NCBI RefSeq assembly: GCF_040833975.1
Contig: NZ_CP162130.1
Location: 1,129,501 to 1,193,500, forward strand
From: Leptospira sp. WS92.C1
GTDB taxonomy: Bacteria; Spirochaetota; Leptospiria; Leptospirales; Leptospiraceae
Direction of reading: 5' to 3'
Length of the DNA: 64,000 nucleotides
Shown: piece after piece, positions 37,173 through 50,905 of the stretch
Layout: each line of letters starts with the position of its first letter
Position numbering within the stretch: position 1 is the stretch's first letter
Translations under genes and position numbers: made by a program
The notes under the pieces: model-generated
Told to the model about the DNA's origin: nothing
Database searches by the model: none
Seen by the model: only the letters and a program-made list of their open reading frames with translations

Positions 37173-37733
37173 ATGTCTCATTCAGTTTCGATGTTTTTTC
37201 AAAATCCCAAGAGGCTAATTTTGTTTATTATCTTAGGAGGAATCGGGCTTGCCGCTTGCGATCAAATTCACGTTCAATTTGAAGTATTGAAATACTTTCA
37301 TCCGGGTCTTTTTGGTCAAGCGTGGTGGATTTCTCCTCAATTTATGATCGCTACCTTTTTTATGTATTTAGGTGCGTTCGTTTTGAAAAAGGAAAGGTCG
37401 GACTTTGATTCTAAAGAATTCAAGTTCGCAATTCTTTGGTTTGTAAGTGCCTATTTTGCGAGCGGGATTTTTGCAGATCATCCGCATCTTCTTGCGGTCA
37501 TTTATCTATTGACTTGGTTTTTTCGAATGGTTCGATCTCGGGAAGGAAATTCTCTGATCGGCTTCTCCGTAATTTTGGCTTTGGCCGGAACGGGAGCGGA
37601 GGGGCTGATTTCAAATGCGGGTTTTTTCGTTTATACAAAACCGGATTTTCTTTTGGTTCCGATTTGGCTTCCGGGTTTGTATTTGCACGGGGCGCCTTTG
37701 ATTTGGAGTCTTGTTTTTAATTCAAAACATTGA
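37173..37733 (+). CDS. Polytopic membrane protein of unknown function
   Basis: This 186-residue protein has about five to six hydrophobic segments (LILFIILGGIGLAAC, SPQFMIATFFMYLGAFVL, FAILWFVSAYFASGIF, LLAVIYLLTWFFRMV, GFSVILALAGTGAEGLI, WLPGLYLHGAPLIWSL). A conserved-looking polar loop DQIHVQFEVLKYFHPGLFGQAWW follows the first helix. ATG 37173 has a strong TTAAGGAGAACA site. No family is recognised with confidence, and it stands alone. Confidence 0.7.
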   Translation: MSHSVSMFFQNPKRLILFIILGGIGLAACDQIHVQFEVLKYFHPGLFGQAWWISPQFMIATFFMYLGAFVLKKERSDFDSKEFKFAILWFVSAYFASGIFADHPHLLAVIYLLTWFFRMVRSREGNSLIGFSVILALAGTGAEGLISNAGFFVYTKPDFLLVPIWLPGLYLHGAPLIWSLVFNSKH

Positions 37734-38191
37734 GTTTTGATCGAATTATAACTTTATGAATTATTAATTTATGATATTCTATATATCATTTTTGTTTAGA
37801 TTTGAACAGGGGAGTGTGTGGAATATTTTTTTTTTTTTTTTTTGATATCCCGTCGAACGGATTCTATGTCCAAACCAAAACGTCGGTATCGGATCGAAAT
37901 TTTCAGCATAATACGGTTCTTGTATCTTTTACGTTTTCTATGACGTTGTTAAGCCACACTGTGAGGGATCATTAGAATCGGGCTGCCGAATTCAACGTCG
38001 AGGAACGTCTTTTTTTAGAATAAGTCCTAAAGAAAAGAAGAATTCGATTTTAGTTGTTCCGACAAAAAATGGATTCGTAAAAAATTGCTTGAGTCGGGCT
38101 TCAAGTCCGGGAGGTTGTAAACTTCGGGAGATTATTCTAGATTCTAAAATTATAAAAAATCTATGAGAGGATCAAATTGGATAGAAGAGGA
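37734..38191. other. A/T-rich spacer with an 18-base T run
   Basis: There is no gene. The stretch from 37745 to 37800 is nearly all A and T (ATAACTTTATGAATTATTAA). An uninterrupted run of 18 T lies at 37826-37843, a length prone to slippage. A GC-richer part follows with GGAGGTTGTAAACTTC (38110-38125). A promoter could sit here, but none of the flanking genes starts from it: the upstream gene ends at its left edge and the downstream gene ends at its right. Confidence 0.5.
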
Positions 38192-39130
38192 TCAGAAATG
38201 TTCAAAACCGGGATGATCGAATTTTGTCGGTATTCCGCGATCTAAGAACTTCACACCCTTCCATTCATTTACGGCTCTTCCTATTTTGGTAATCGAAATG
38301 CCGGCTAACGTGCTTGGAAGTTCTTCAGGGCTTAGAAAAAGTAGCTCTAATTCTTCTCCGGAGCTTAAAGATTCGCTCAGATTCAAAAAAGAAGAATCTG
38401 CCAAAGGAATTTTTTCCAAGAATACTTGCAGTCCCAGTTCCGAAGAGTTTGCAAGTTTTGGAAGATCCTGTAAAAGCCCGTCGGTCACATCCATACAGGA
38501 TGAAATCGTAAAATTTCGAGAAAGTTCCAGAGCAAGATTTAACCTGGCTTTCGGGGTGAGATGTTTTTCGAGTGCGGAACTCCGAAGCGGTTCGGGAACA
38601 TCCAGTCGTTCGTTTAAAAGTTTATATCCTAATTGCGAAAGGCCGACCGATCCGGAGAGATAGAGAAGATCTCCATTCCTCCCGCCGGAGCGTTTCCAAG
38701 GCTGGGCCGTAGTTCCGACCAGAGTCAGAGTGAGATTGAGGGAAGGGGAGCTGTATGTGTCCCCGCCGCAGAGTTCGATTTTGTAGGAAGAAAGGGTTTC
38801 ACGAAGAGCTTTCGAAAATGGAAGAATCCAGTCTTCCTTTGCTATCTTAGGGCTCAGTCCTAGATTTAAGAACGCTTTTGTGGGAACTCCTCCACCCGCT
38901 GCGATATCGGAAACGTTGACCTCCACCAGTTTTTTGGCGATTTCCCGGGGGCCGCTCCATTCGATTTTAAAATGAGTTCCTTCGCAGATTGTATCCGTTG
39001 TGTAGATCCGACCTTCGGTTGGGTCCAGATAACAGTCGTCAGTCTGTGTTTCTCCGGGGGGATAAAGGATGCGGATAATATCGGATTCTTTCAATTTAGA
39101 ATTTTCCCTCAAAAATCTTGACTTTCTCAT
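38192..39130 (-). CDS. thiL: Thiamine-monophosphate kinase
   Basis: This 312-residue enzyme phosphorylates thiamine monophosphate to the diphosphate cofactor, the last step of thiamine synthesis. It has the ThiL/PurM-type Asp-rich ATP site: TDDCYLD near the N-terminus, [35 protein letters not shown], and [15 protein letters not shown] in the C-terminal half. The length matches the family. The start (ATG at 39130) lies 23 bases from the divergent YceI gene, so their promoters overlap. Confidence 0.9.
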   Translation of the reverse strand: MRKSRFLRENSKLKESDIIRILYPPGETQTDDCYLDPTEGRIYTTDTICEGTHFKIEWSGPREIAKKLVEVNVSDIAAGGGVPTKAFLNLGLSPKIAKEDWILPFSKALRETLSSYKIELCGGDTYSSPSLNLTLTLVGTTAQPWKRSGGRNGDLLYLSGSVGLSQLGYKLLNERLDVPEPLRSSALEKHLTPKARLNLALELSRNFTISSCMDVTDGLLQDLPKLANSSELGLQVFLEKIPLADSSFLNLSESLSSGEELELLFLSPEELPSTLAGISITKIGRAVNEWKGVKFLDRGIPTKFDHPGFEHF

Positions 39131-39153
39131 TTTTCAGAACAGTCTGAAAGACT

Positions 39154-39780
39154 ATGAACCGAACCATTCTATTCTATACTTTGATTCTACTTCCATTTGT
39201 CGCCGGATTTTCTCAGGAACCGGTTAAAAACCAGAGCTGTTCGTATGCGTACGATCATTCATCCACAAAGTTTGGATGGAAGGCGTTCAAGTTTACGGAA
39301 AAGACGGGAGTCGGTGGCTCCTTTGATACGATCGAAGTGGTCGGAACCACGGCCGGAAATTCCCCGGAAAAGGCGTTGAAAGGACTGCGATTTAAGATCG
39401 ATCCGAACACTGTCAATTCCGGAAATCCGGAAAGGGACGGAAAGATCAAAGGTGCGTTTTTCTATCCTCTGAAGGCGAATGGAAAGATCGAAGGAAAGGT
39501 AGTGTCGGCTACGTTGAGTTCCGACAAAACATCCGGTAAAGGCACGATTCAACTTTCTTTCAACGGAGTTAGGAAGAACCTCGACGTAGCGTTTACGATT
39601 CAGGAAGGAACCCTGAATGCAACCGGCAAACTGGAGCTCGCGGATTGGAAGGCGCTTTCCAGCGTGGAAGCACTCAACAAAGTTTGCACCGATTTGCATC
39701 AGGGAAAGGACGGGGTTTCCAAACTTTGGCCGGATGTGGAACTTACGATTTCCACCAAGCTCAAAGTGGATTGTAAGTAG
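39154..39780 (+). CDS. Exported YceI-family protein
   Basis: This 208-residue protein has a signal peptide (residues 1-20, ending AGFSQ) and the YceI lipocalin-like barrel: [44 protein letters not shown], and the later [16 protein letters not shown]. YceI proteins bind polyisoprenoids or other amphiphiles in the periplasm. Its longer form here has an extra C-terminal section ending in Cys. It is divergent from thiL. The ligand is unknown. Confidence 0.88.
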   Translation: MNRTILFYTLILLPFVAGFSQEPVKNQSCSYAYDHSSTKFGWKAFKFTEKTGVGGSFDTIEVVGTTAGNSPEKALKGLRFKIDPNTVNSGNPERDGKIKGAFFYPLKANGKIEGKVVSATLSSDKTSGKGTIQLSFNGVRKNLDVAFTIQEGTLNATGKLELADWKALSSVEALNKVCTDLHQGKDGVSKLWPDVELTISTKLKVDCK

Positions 39781-39789
39781 CGGAAAAAA

Positions 39790-40550
39790 GTAGGAACTCC
39801 CATTTCGCCATCATCATAGAAGCGAAAAGTGGATTTAAAATGAAGAAACGTGGGAACTCCTCGCTTTTGAAAAAGAAAAATTAATTCTCGATTTGGGCGA
39901 CTCCCGCTTGACTTTGACGGAGAATTTTTATCCCACCGTTGTAAGCGCGGGACCGGGCTCTCCGCTCCGGTCTTTCAGACCCCGCTCGATCCTGTCGCTG
40001 CGCCCCCTAGGAAGCAGGGACACTGAGTTCAGCGTAGCGGGAGCTGCGCCCCCTAGGAAGCAGGGACACTGAGTTCAGCGTAGCGGGAGCTGCGCCCCCT
40101 AGGAAGCAGGGACACTGAGTTCAGCGTAGCGGGAGCTGCACCCCCTAGGAAGCGGGGACACTGAGTTCAGCGTAGCGGGAGCCGCGCCCCCTAGGAAGCG
40201 GGGACACTGAGTTCAGCGTAGCGGGAGCCGCGCCCCCTAGGAAGCAGGGACACTGAGTTCAGCGTAGCGGGAGCTGCGCCCCCTAGGAAGCAGGGACACT
40301 GAGTTCAGCGTAAGCGGGAACGTTTCGACGTCGTTGGTAAAAGTAGGAACTCCCATTCTCAGTTTAAGAATTGTTTTTCTAAAATGTAGGAACTCATACT
40401 CGGTCTTAAAAAGACAGGCATGGATTTTCAGGCAATGTAGGAACTCCCCGCTTTTTAAGTCTGGAGAGATTCGCTGCTCCTAAAATGTGGGAATTCACAC
40501 AAGATTTCAAAAAGATAAATTGATTCCGAATAGAAATGTGGGAACTCTTA
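39790..40550. repeat. Cluster of TGTAGGAACTCCCA-type palindromic repeats
   Basis: At least eight copies of the core GTAGGAACTCCCA or TGTGGGAACTC occur in this stretch, at 39790, 39850, 40343, 40385, 40435, 40486 and 40537, with diverged forms between. Each core is close to its own reverse complement, so each can form a small hairpin. They flank the 46-bp tandem array. No gene is supported in this stretch. Confidence 0.75.
39997..40319. repeat. Seven tandem copies of a 46-bp unit
   Basis: Copies start at 39997, 40043, 40089, 40135, 40181, 40227 and 40273. The unit contains GCTGCGCCCCCTAGGAAGCA, then GGGACACTGAGTTCAGCGTA, GCGGGA. Copies differ by one to three bases (GCTGCA at 40135, GCCGCG at 40181 and 40227). 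The copies are directly adjacent with no spacers, so this is not a CRISPR array. It is GC-rich compared with its neighbours. Confidence 0.92.
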
Positions 40551-40715
40551 CAAAATACAAACACAGGCTTGAAACATTCGTTCTCGAACGGAGCTAAATC
40601 CGCTCGTGAAGCTCAATGCTTTTCCTTATGAGTCGTAACATAATGGTAGCTTTGGTTCTTTTTTCTTGACTTTGGGGCTTAGAGCGAAATTCTGGCTTCT
40701 ACAGGACGATTTTTC

Positions 40716-41165
40716 ATGTCAGTATTATCAAAAGCACATAAAACTCCTTCTCTTACGAAAGAAAGCGCCGTAAAAGGCTGGTTCGTAGTGGATGCGGAAG
40801 GAAAAACCCTCGGAAGACTCGTTTCCGGGATCGCCGCAAGACTTCGCGGAAAACACAAAGCAACTTTTACTCCAAACCAAGATTGTGGAGACAATATCAT
40901 TGTTATCAATGCTTCCAAAGTGAAAGTAACCGGTAACAAAGAAACTCAGAAAAAGTATTATCATCACTCTCGTTACCCGGGTGGGATGACTGAAACTATT
41001 TTCAAAGATCTCATCGCAAAACAACCTGAAAAGATCATTTATGAGGCTGTTAAGGGGATGCTTCCAAAAAGCAAACTCGGAGACAAGATGCTCACCCATT
41101 GCAAAATATTCCCGGGTGCTGAACACAACCTCCAGGCGCAAAAACCTGTGAAACTGGAAATCTAA
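40716..41165 (+). CDS. rplM: 50S ribosomal protein L13
   Basis: This 149-residue protein matches L13 in length and sequence: [27 protein letters not shown] at the start (in parts: [16 protein letters not shown] and AARLRGKHK), [17 protein letters not shown] in the middle and [21 protein letters not shown] near the end. It binds 23S rRNA early in assembly. It is the first gene of the rplM-rpsI pair, 14 bases before rpsI. A TTGACT box lies upstream near 40668. Confidence 0.97.
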   Translation: MSVLSKAHKTPSLTKESAVKGWFVVDAEGKTLGRLVSGIAARLRGKHKATFTPNQDCGDNIIVINASKVKVTGNKETQKKYYHHSRYPGGMTETIFKDLIAKQPEKIIYEAVKGMLPKSKLGDKMLTHCKIFPGAEHNLQAQKPVKLEI

Positions 41166-41179
41166 GGAGACCGATTTAA

Positions 41180-41578
41180 ATGGCACCCGCAAAAGAAATC
41201 TGGGCAGTAGGAAGAAGAAAAACCTCCGTTGCCCGTGTAAAAATCAAAGAAGGTTCCGGTAAAATCACCGTAAACCACAAAGATATCAAAGACTATCTTC
41301 AAAACCGCAAATCTATCATTGACGAGGCGGTTCGTCCTTTAACTCTTCTGAACGTAATCGATAAGTATGATCTGAACCTAAACGTTTCCGGAGGCGGAAT
41401 CACTGGACAGGTGGGAGCGATTCGTCACGCACTCGCGAGAGCGATTTGCAGAATCAAACCTGAGTTTCGTCCTGCCGTGAAAAAAGAAGGATTCCTCACT
41501 CGGGATCCAAGAATGGTGGAAAGAAAGAAATACGGTCTTCACAAAGCGAGAAGAGGAACACAGTTCTCCAAACGTTAA
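41180..41578 (+). CDS. rpsI: 30S ribosomal protein S9
   Basis: This 132-residue protein has the S9 signatures [47 protein letters not shown] (in parts: [15 protein letters not shown]) and the basic C-terminal tail [17 protein letters not shown], which reaches the P-site tRNA. It follows rplM with an AAGGAGACCGATTTAA site and ends before a terminator. Confidence 0.97.
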   Translation: MAPAKEIWAVGRRKTSVARVKIKEGSGKITVNHKDIKDYLQNRKSIIDEAVRPLTLLNVIDKYDLNLNVSGGGITGQVGAIRHALARAICRIKPEFRPAVKKEGFLTRDPRMVERKKYGLHKARRGTQFSKR

Positions 41579-41589
41579 GTTTCTTTTTC

Positions 41590-41664
<75 letters not shown>

Positions 41665-41665
41665 T

Positions 41666-44431
41666 ATGAAACGCCAATCCGTATCGGAAATCCGTGAAAT
41701 TTTCTTAAACTACTTCAAAGACAAAGCTCATAGCGTAGTTTCGTCTTCTTCCCTGCTTCCGGCCGGAGATCCGACCCTTCTCTTTACGACTGCGGGAATG
41801 GTTCAGTTCAAACCGTTCTTTACCGGAGCCGTGGAGCTTCCCTATACGAGAGCGACCTCTTGTCAGAAATGTCTTCGAACCACCGATCTCGAGGTGGTGG
41901 GAAGAACCGAAAGACATTGTACTTTTTTCGAGATGCTCGGAAATTTTAGTTTCGGAGATTATTTCAAGGAAGAAGCGATTGAATACGCACTCGATTGTTC
42001 CGTAAATCATCTGGGGTTTGACAAGGAGAAAATCTGGGTCACTGTCTACACCGACGACGATGAAGCCGAAAAAATCTGGCTGGGCAAAGGGATTCCTAAG
42101 GAGCGTATAACGCGTCTCGGAAAAAAAGACAACTTTTGGGGACCGGCCGGGGACAGTGGAGCCTGCGGTCCCTGTTCCGAACTCTATCTGGATCGAGGAG
42201 TCGAAAAGGGAGGACCGGATTGTGCCAAAAGCGGGACTTGTAAGCCGGGATGCGACTGCGATCGTTTTTTAGAATTTTGGAATATAGTATTCAATCAATT
42301 CAACCAGGACACGGAAGGAAATCTTCATCCGCTCAAACAAACCGGAATCGATACGGGCTCGGGTTTGGAACGAGTCGCGTTGTTGTTGCAAGGTGTGGAT
42401 TCGGTTTATGATACTGACGAACTTCGCAAAATCATTTCCTTCTTTGAAGAATTATCCGGGATCACTTATTCTCAGGAAAACAAAACCGCCTTTAGGGTTG
42501 TGACCGATCATATCCGTTCGGTTTTGTTTTCGATCAGTGACGGAATTTATCCTGACAGAACGGGAAGGGGATACGTTATCCGCCGCTTGATTCGAAGAGC
42601 GACTCTGTTCGGAAGAAAGTTGAATTTCAAAGAACCTTTTCTTTACAAACTCGTGGATCAGGTCATCGAAATTTATAAGGTGCGTTATCCGGAACTCGCA
42701 AAGAATTCCGCATCTCTGAAAAAGACGATTCTTGCGGAAGAGGAACTCTTTCTCAAAACCTTGGAACTCGGTCTTGAAAAAATAGAGGCTCTGGTTCAAA
42801 AGACAAAATCCTCTGGGAAAACCCTATTCTCCGGCGCGGACGCATTCTTGCTTTATGGAACCTATGGTTTTCCGGCCGAGATGACCGAAGAAATCGTAGC
42901 GGAACAAGGACTTGATTTTGATAAGACCGGATTTCAGGAAGAATTGGAAAAGGACAGACAGTTCTCCAGGGAATCTTGGAAGGCCAATAAGATTTCTTTG
43001 ATGACCGGGCAATCGGCCGATAAAACGGAATTTCTCGGTTACGATTCCGTATCAGGAAAAGGGAATATTGCACATTTATTTTATGAAAACAGGTCCGTCC
43101 CTTCCCTTAAAGAAGGTCAATCCGGAGCCGTTGTTTTAAATCAAACTCCGTTTTATCCGGAGGGCGGGGGACAGGTAGGTGATATCGGATTTTTGCGTCA
43201 GGGCAAAAATGTATTTAAGGTTTTAGACACTCAGAAAGAAAACGACAGTATCATTCATTTCGGAGAAGTTTTGAGCGGAGAATTTACAACCGGTCAGGAA
43301 TTGGATGCGGAAGTAGAACAGACCAGAAGAGAAAGACTCAGGTTTCATCACTCTGGAACCCATCTCTTAAACGGAGCGCTACGCAATCTTCTTGGAGATC
43401 ACGTCTTACAAAAAGGATCGATCGTATCTCCGGAATATCTGAGATTCGATTTTTCACATTCGTCGGCATTGACCAACGAAGAAATTCGTAAGATCGAATC
43501 CTGGGTCAACGAATCGATCCGAAAGGATTTTTTAGTAGAAACAAAAGAACTCGCGATCGACGAAGCCAAAAAGACCGGAGCCGTTGCCACCTTCGGAGAA
43601 AAATACGGAGAGAAGGTCAGAGTCGTTCAGATGGGAGACGCTTCCGTGGAATTTTGCGGGGGAACACACGTGTCTCATACCGGAGAGATCGGATATTTCT
43701 TTATCAAAAAAGAATCTTCTCCCGGAGCCGGAAACCGTCGTATCGAAGGTGTTTGCGGACCGGCGGTGATCGAAACCTTTCAGAATCGTTTTGCGGAACT
43801 TACTGAAGCCGTACAAAATCTAAATCTCAAAATTAAATCGGAGTTAGGCGAAGAAGGAAAAAATCTTCTGATCACTCTCAAGGTTCCCGGACCCGACGAA
43901 ATCCGGGAAACGCTGGAAAAAGACGGTGCAACCGCGGTTACATTCTTCAGAGATTTATCAGAATCGATCGATCTTCAGGTAGAGGAGACAACTTCTCTTT
44001 CCTTAAAGGCAAAGAAAAGTTTAGAATCCAGAGATTTTGAAAACAATTCCGCTGTCATCGAAAAGGTATTTTCCTCCGCGGTGGATACGGGAGCCGCGAA
44101 AATTCTTTTTGCGATTTTTGAAGACAAGGATCCGAATTCTTTGAAGGGTCTTTCGGATAATCTCAAGGTTCGAGAAAAAAATCTTCTCGTGATTTTAGGA
44201 AGTCGCAATGCGGATAACGCGAGTGTTGTAATTACCTGTTCGTCCGAACTTACGTCCAAAGGAATCCACTGCGGGAACCTTGTAAAGGCCGCCTGTGAAA
44301 CGTTAGGCGGAAAGGGAGGAGGAAAACCGGACATGGCCCAAGGCGGAGGAAAGGAAAAACAAAATCTGGATTCCGCGATTCAGTCCGCAGTCGACGAAGC
44401 AAAACAAATCTTAACCGGAGAAAGAGTATGA
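41666..44431 (+). CDS. alaS: Alanyl-tRNA synthetase
   Basis: This 921-residue enzyme charges tRNA-Ala. The class II catalytic core is at the N-terminus (FTTAGMVQFKPFFTGAVELPY, then ATSCQKCLRTTDLEVVGR and GNFSFGDYFKEEAI). The editing domain carries the zinc/editing motifs HHSGTHLLNGALR and VEFCGGTHVSHTGEIG. The C-terminal part (GGKGGGKPDMAQGGG) is the Gly-rich C-Ala domain. The N-terminal MKRQSVSEIREIFLNYF is typical. It overlaps the YajQ-family gene by four bases (ATGA). Confidence 0.97.
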   Translation: MKRQSVSEIREIFLNYFKDKAHSVVSSSSLLPAGDPTLLFTTAGMVQFKPFFTGAVELPYTRATSCQKCLRTTDLEVVGRTERHCTFFEMLGNFSFGDYFKEEAIEYALDCSVNHLGFDKEKIWVTVYTDDDEAEKIWLGKGIPKERITRLGKKDNFWGPAGDSGACGPCSELYLDRGVEKGGPDCAKSGTCKPGCDCDRFLEFWNIVFNQFNQDTEGNLHPLKQTGIDTGSGLERVALLLQGVDSVYDTDELRKIISFFEELSGITYSQENKTAFRVVTDHIRSVLFSISDGIYPDRTGRGYVIRRLIRRATLFGRKLNFKEPFLYKLVDQVIEIYKVRYPELAKNSASLKKTILAEEELFLKTLELGLEKIEALVQKTKSSGKTLFSGADAFLLYGTYGFPAEMTEEIVAEQGLDFDKTGFQEELEKDRQFSRESWKANKISLMTGQSADKTEFLGYDSVSGKGNIAHLFYENRSVPSLKEGQSGAVVLNQTPFYPEGGGQVGDIGFLRQGKNVFKVLDTQKENDSIIHFGEVLSGEFTTGQELDAEVEQTRRERLRFHHSGTHLLNGALRNLLGDHVLQKGSIVSPEYLRFDFSHSSALTNEEIRKIESWVNESIRKDFLVETKELAIDEAKKTGAVATFGEKYGEKVRVVQMGDASVEFCGGTHVSHTGEIGYFFIKKESSPGAGNRRIEGVCGPAVIETFQNRFAELTEAVQNLNLKIKSELGEEGKNLLITLKVPGPDEIRETLEKDGATAVTFFRDLSESIDLQVEETTSLSLKAKKSLESRDFENNSAVIEKVFSSAVDTGAAKILFAIFEDKDPNSLKGLSDNLKVREKNLLVILGSRNADNASVVITCSSELTSKGIHCGNLVKAACETLGGKGGGKPDMAQGGGKEKQNLDSAIQSAVDEAKQILTGERV

Positions 44432-44919
44432 GCGATCCATCCTTTGACGTAGTTTCAGAAATCAGCAGACCCGAGTTGATCAATGCGGTCACTCAGGCGC
44501 TTGGAGAAATCAAAAATCGTTTTGATTTTAAGGGATCCAAATCCGATATCCAACTCGAAGAAGAGCAGTTGATTTTAACCTCCGATAACGAAGGCAAACT
44601 GGAAAGTGTCATCGACGTTTTGGTTTCCAAAATGGCTAAACGTGGAATCGGTTTGAAAAACTTCGATTTTAAATCCAAGATCGAACCCGCTACGGGTGGA
44701 ACCGTAAGAATGAAGGTAAAAATTCGCAAGGGAATGGAAAAAGAACAAACCAAGGAAGTCACTCGAGTGATCAAGGATTCCAAGCTCAAAGTCAGCGTTA
44801 CGATCATGGGAGAATCGGTTCGTGTCGTCGGAAAGAAAAAAGACGATCTTCAAGAAGTGATTCATCTTTTAAAGAATTCAGATCTTCCCTTCGACGTACA
44901 ATTTACGAATTACAAATAA
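44428..44919 (+). CDS. YajQ-family nucleotide-binding protein
   Basis: This 163-residue protein matches the YajQ family (PSFDVVSEISRPELINAV, NRFDFKGSKSDIQLEEE, IGLKNFDFKSKIEPATGG, and the end HLLKNSDLPFDVQFTNYK). Members bind nucleotides; some bind cyclic di-GMP and act with transcription factors. It is translationally coupled to alaS. A hairpin with GGACAGGCC/GGTCTGTCC follows at 44938-44963 without a clean T run. Confidence 0.92.
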   Translation: MSDPSFDVVSEISRPELINAVTQALGEIKNRFDFKGSKSDIQLEEEQLILTSDNEGKLESVIDVLVSKMAKRGIGLKNFDFKSKIEPATGGTVRMKVKIRKGMEKEQTKEVTRVIKDSKLKVSVTIMGESVRVVGKKKDDLQEVIHLLKNSDLPFDVQFTNYK

Positions 44920-45197
44920 AAATCCTTCACGAACGTTTGGACAGGCCGTTTTTGGTCTGTCCAACTTTGGATACAAATCGGATTCTTATTTTTTTCGGGT
45001 AAGCTGAATTCGATTTTTTGAAAGGACTTTTCCGGAGCCGGAAAAAATTCTCAAAAAAACGACTGATCGCGTAGAATTTCTTAGCAGTATTCGATTTATC
45101 TTCAAAAAACTCAGGCTCGCTTTTTGTATTCTTCAAAAGTCTCTATGGGAAGAATTCTTTTCCAAAACAAATCTCAAAGTAAACTGGTCAAACTAGT

Positions 45198-45593
45198 ATG
45201 AAAAAAATATTCCTCATTGGTGTTTTAGTAAGTTGTATTTCTTTTGGCGTATTTGCGGAAGAAGAAAGTCCGGTTAAGTTTAAACTGGAAAAAAGTTTTG
45301 GCAATGTTTATCTTTTAAAAATAGTTCATCCTTCCAATTACGGGATCCAAAAAGACGCACCTCATAAAATTCTTCTCAACGCGGGAAAAGGCGTAAAGGT
45401 GGAAAAGGCGGATTTGAAGGTGAAGGGAAAAACCTCCGAAAGGAAAAAGGAATATTTTTCTTCCGTGGATCCGATCCAGCTCATTGTTACCGGAAAGGGT
45501 GATTTAGAAATTCATGGAAAAATCTTTTACTGCAATTTTGATAAGAACATCTGTATTCCCGGAAAAATTCAACAAATAGAAACGATTCAGTAA
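45198..45593 (+). CDS. Exported protein, DsbD N-terminal-like
   Basis: This 131-residue protein has a signal peptide (residues 1-20, ending FGVFA) and a beta-rich mature part. The final segment KIFYCNFDKNICIPGKIQQ has two Cys eight residues apart, much as in the alpha domain of DsbD/cytochrome-biogenesis reductants. Members carry electrons or act as chaperones in the periplasm. The match is by pattern only. It stands alone, with no clear ribosome-binding site. Confidence 0.65.
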   Translation: MKKIFLIGVLVSCISFGVFAEEESPVKFKLEKSFGNVYLLKIVHPSNYGIQKDAPHKILLNAGKGVKVEKADLKVKGKTSERKKEYFSSVDPIQLIVTGKGDLEIHGKIFYCNFDKNICIPGKIQQIETIQ

Positions 45594-45782
45594 AACCTTT
45601 GGTTTTCGTATGAGCTTGTTGCTCAGAGTATGATGGATTGCGGCGAAAGGCGCAGAAGATCAACGTTGCGAGGCATCATAGGAAATTCTTTATTGCCAGT
45701 TCTATTTTGGAAGGAATCCCTGAGTTCGATTTTCTCTATCGGAGAGAACTAAAGTAAAATCCAGAACGGAAAAACAGAAAAT

Positions 45783-46210
45783 TCAACGTTTGAGTGATGC
45801 CTTTAGTCCGGGGGATTGAATTTGAAATAAAAAATATGTTTTTCCTTGGATCGCTCCAGAGGACTTTACGATTTTTCCTTTGGTCTCCACCAATTCTTTC
45901 AAAATCGCTTTATCAGAAGAACGGAATGTTTCCCCTTTTTCGGCGATCAAAAGATTGATCGCTCTTTTTCGCGCGAGGTCCTGAACGTTCTCCCCGGTTC
46001 CTTCTAAAGAAGAGATAACGACCTGAAACACGTCTCCGTTTAAAAATCCTTCGTCGGCTTTGATAAATTCATCCGCTGGATTTGCACTGGACTCTTCCTG
46101 AACCGATTTGATTTGGTTTGATTTTTCGGATTCTACGGTTTTTTTCGAAGCGAGGGTGCATTGATACAACATCAGGACGGAAAGAATTGATAAAATGATT
46201 GTAAAGAATT

Positions 46211-46214
<4 letters not shown>
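45783..46214 (-). CDS. Small lipoprotein, 143 residues
   Basis: The N-terminus [19 protein letters not shown] is a signal peptide with a lipobox-like LYQC, followed by Thr/Ser/Lys. The mature protein ends with a compact domain ([33 protein letters not shown]). It overlaps the upstream gene by four bases on the minus strand, so they are translated together. I do not recognise a family. Confidence 0.7.
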
Positions 46215-46936
<722 letters not shown>

Positions 46937-47028
46937 GAGACAATCATTTACGAATCCTGAGTAAAAGGAAGCAGGATTTTTTCGGGAACTTCTGGACACC
47001 AGGTCCTAAAAAGGAAAGACTGTAAGCT

Positions 47029-48612
<1,584 letters not shown>

Positions 48613-48638
48613 AATCGGTATTACGGAAAAATATCACA

Positions 48639-50075
48639 ATGAAACAGTATATTCAAAAATTCTATTATTCTTTAATTCTTATGATTGCGGCTTTTACTTC
48701 CTTGTCCGGAGCACCGGGGGATTTTGTAAAAAACGTAAAAATTCCCCCTTTGAGTTTTGAATTTCCGGAAGTGCAGACTTTTGAATCCGGAAAAGGAACG
48801 GATGTTTACTTTTTACCGGGGGAAGAATTTCCGCTTCGAAATTTGGAGATTCATATCTATTCCGGGATTCTTTCCAATCCGTCTTTGGCGCCCGAAGTTC
48901 CCGATCTTTTTGTCGAAGCCTGGAAACACGGAGGAATTCCTTCCGCACCCGGAAATCAATTTTTGCAGTTGCTGGAAGGTTATGGAGCGAAACTGAATAC
49001 GGACGCAAACTCGGATAAGATCGTTCTTTCGATTTCGTATCTGTCCCGTTTTGAAAAGGAAATCGTTCCCCTTTTAAAGGAATTTTTATCAACTCCGTTG
49101 TTAAACGAAGAAGGGTTCGCGGTCGCAAAACTCAAACTCGAGGAAGCGATCAAACGAAGAAATGATAAAATTCCCGATATCGCATATCGTAAGACCGCGG
49201 AACTTTTGTATAAGGGAACCGTTCTTGGTAAAAGCGCCGAACTTGATTCTCTCTCTCAGATCAAACCTACCGACTTGAAGGAATATTTTGATACGATCGT
49301 TTCCACTTCTCGGAGGGCGGTTCTACTTACCGGAGATCTTCAGAGAAAACAAGCAGAACCCTTGATCGCTTCGATTCTTCCGAATCGGGATTCGGTTCGT
49401 TTGACAGCCCCCGTTGTTTTAAACACGCAAAGTCTTAAGAAGAATTTGGATTCTCTTTCGTTTCAGATATTAGGCGTGGATAAGGACGCGACTCAGAGTA
49501 TCGTTTTGATGGCCGGAATTTTGCCTCCTCATAAGGATTCCGATTTTTATGCGATTCAGATCGTGAACTATATCATCGGAGGAGGGGGTTTTAGCTCCTA
49601 CTTTATGCAGAAAATTCGTTCCGATCGAGGACTTGCGTATTCCGCGAGCAGTTCCACTTATTTTGAAAAAGACTATGGGGTCGTTTACTTTACGACTCAG
49701 ACAAAAACTTCCACAACCAAGGAAGTCTACGATTTGATGCGGGAAATTCTCAGTGAAGAAACCGTTTCCAAAATCAAGGAAGAAGAGTTGGAATCCGCAA
49801 AACAATCCATCGTAAACCGATTTATTTTTCAGTTTGCGGATAAGATGGGAATTCTTCATAACACTCTTCGGTTTAAAGAACACGATATGCCTTCCGATTA
49901 TCTCAAAAAATATCGGGATAAGATCCAGGCGGTCACTCTTTCCGATCTAAAAAGAGTGGGGAAAAAATATTTTGTGAGTTCCTCGGTAAAAACGATTCTT
50001 ACGGGTCCGAAAGGAATCACAAAAGGATTGAATGAGGTCGTGAAGTCGATTTCTCCGGAAGAACGGATTCCCTAA
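48639..50075 (+). CDS. M16 family protein without zinc motif, likely regulatory partner
   Basis: This 478-residue protein has an N-terminal signal sequence (residues 7-24). The M16 core is recognisable, including the substrate-binding Arg/Tyr pair in [16 protein letters not shown] and the earlier [15 protein letters not shown]. The HxxEH motif is missing: the matching position reads [13 protein letters not shown]. This is the pattern of the non-catalytic partner in paired M16 systems. It follows the catalytic gene and precedes the MBL hydrolase gene by two bases. Confidence 0.88.
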   Translation: MKQYIQKFYYSLILMIAAFTSLSGAPGDFVKNVKIPPLSFEFPEVQTFESGKGTDVYFLPGEEFPLRNLEIHIYSGILSNPSLAPEVPDLFVEAWKHGGIPSAPGNQFLQLLEGYGAKLNTDANSDKIVLSISYLSRFEKEIVPLLKEFLSTPLLNEEGFAVAKLKLEEAIKRRNDKIPDIAYRKTAELLYKGTVLGKSAELDSLSQIKPTDLKEYFDTIVSTSRRAVLLTGDLQRKQAEPLIASILPNRDSVRLTAPVVLNTQSLKKNLDSLSFQILGVDKDATQSIVLMAGILPPHKDSDFYAIQIVNYIIGGGGFSSYFMQKIRSDRGLAYSASSSTYFEKDYGVVYFTTQTKTSTTKEVYDLMREILSEETVSKIKEEELESAKQSIVNRFIFQFADKMGILHNTLRFKEHDMPSDYLKKYRDKIQAVTLSDLKRVGKKYFVSSSVKTILTGPKGITKGLNEVVKSISPEERIP

Positions 50076-50077
50076 AC

Positions 50078-50901
<824 letters not shown>

Positions 50902-50905
<4 letters not shown>

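Noticed and set aside
39997..40319. CRISPR array
   Set aside because: The seven 46-bp copies are head-to-tail with no spacers and no cas genes are present.
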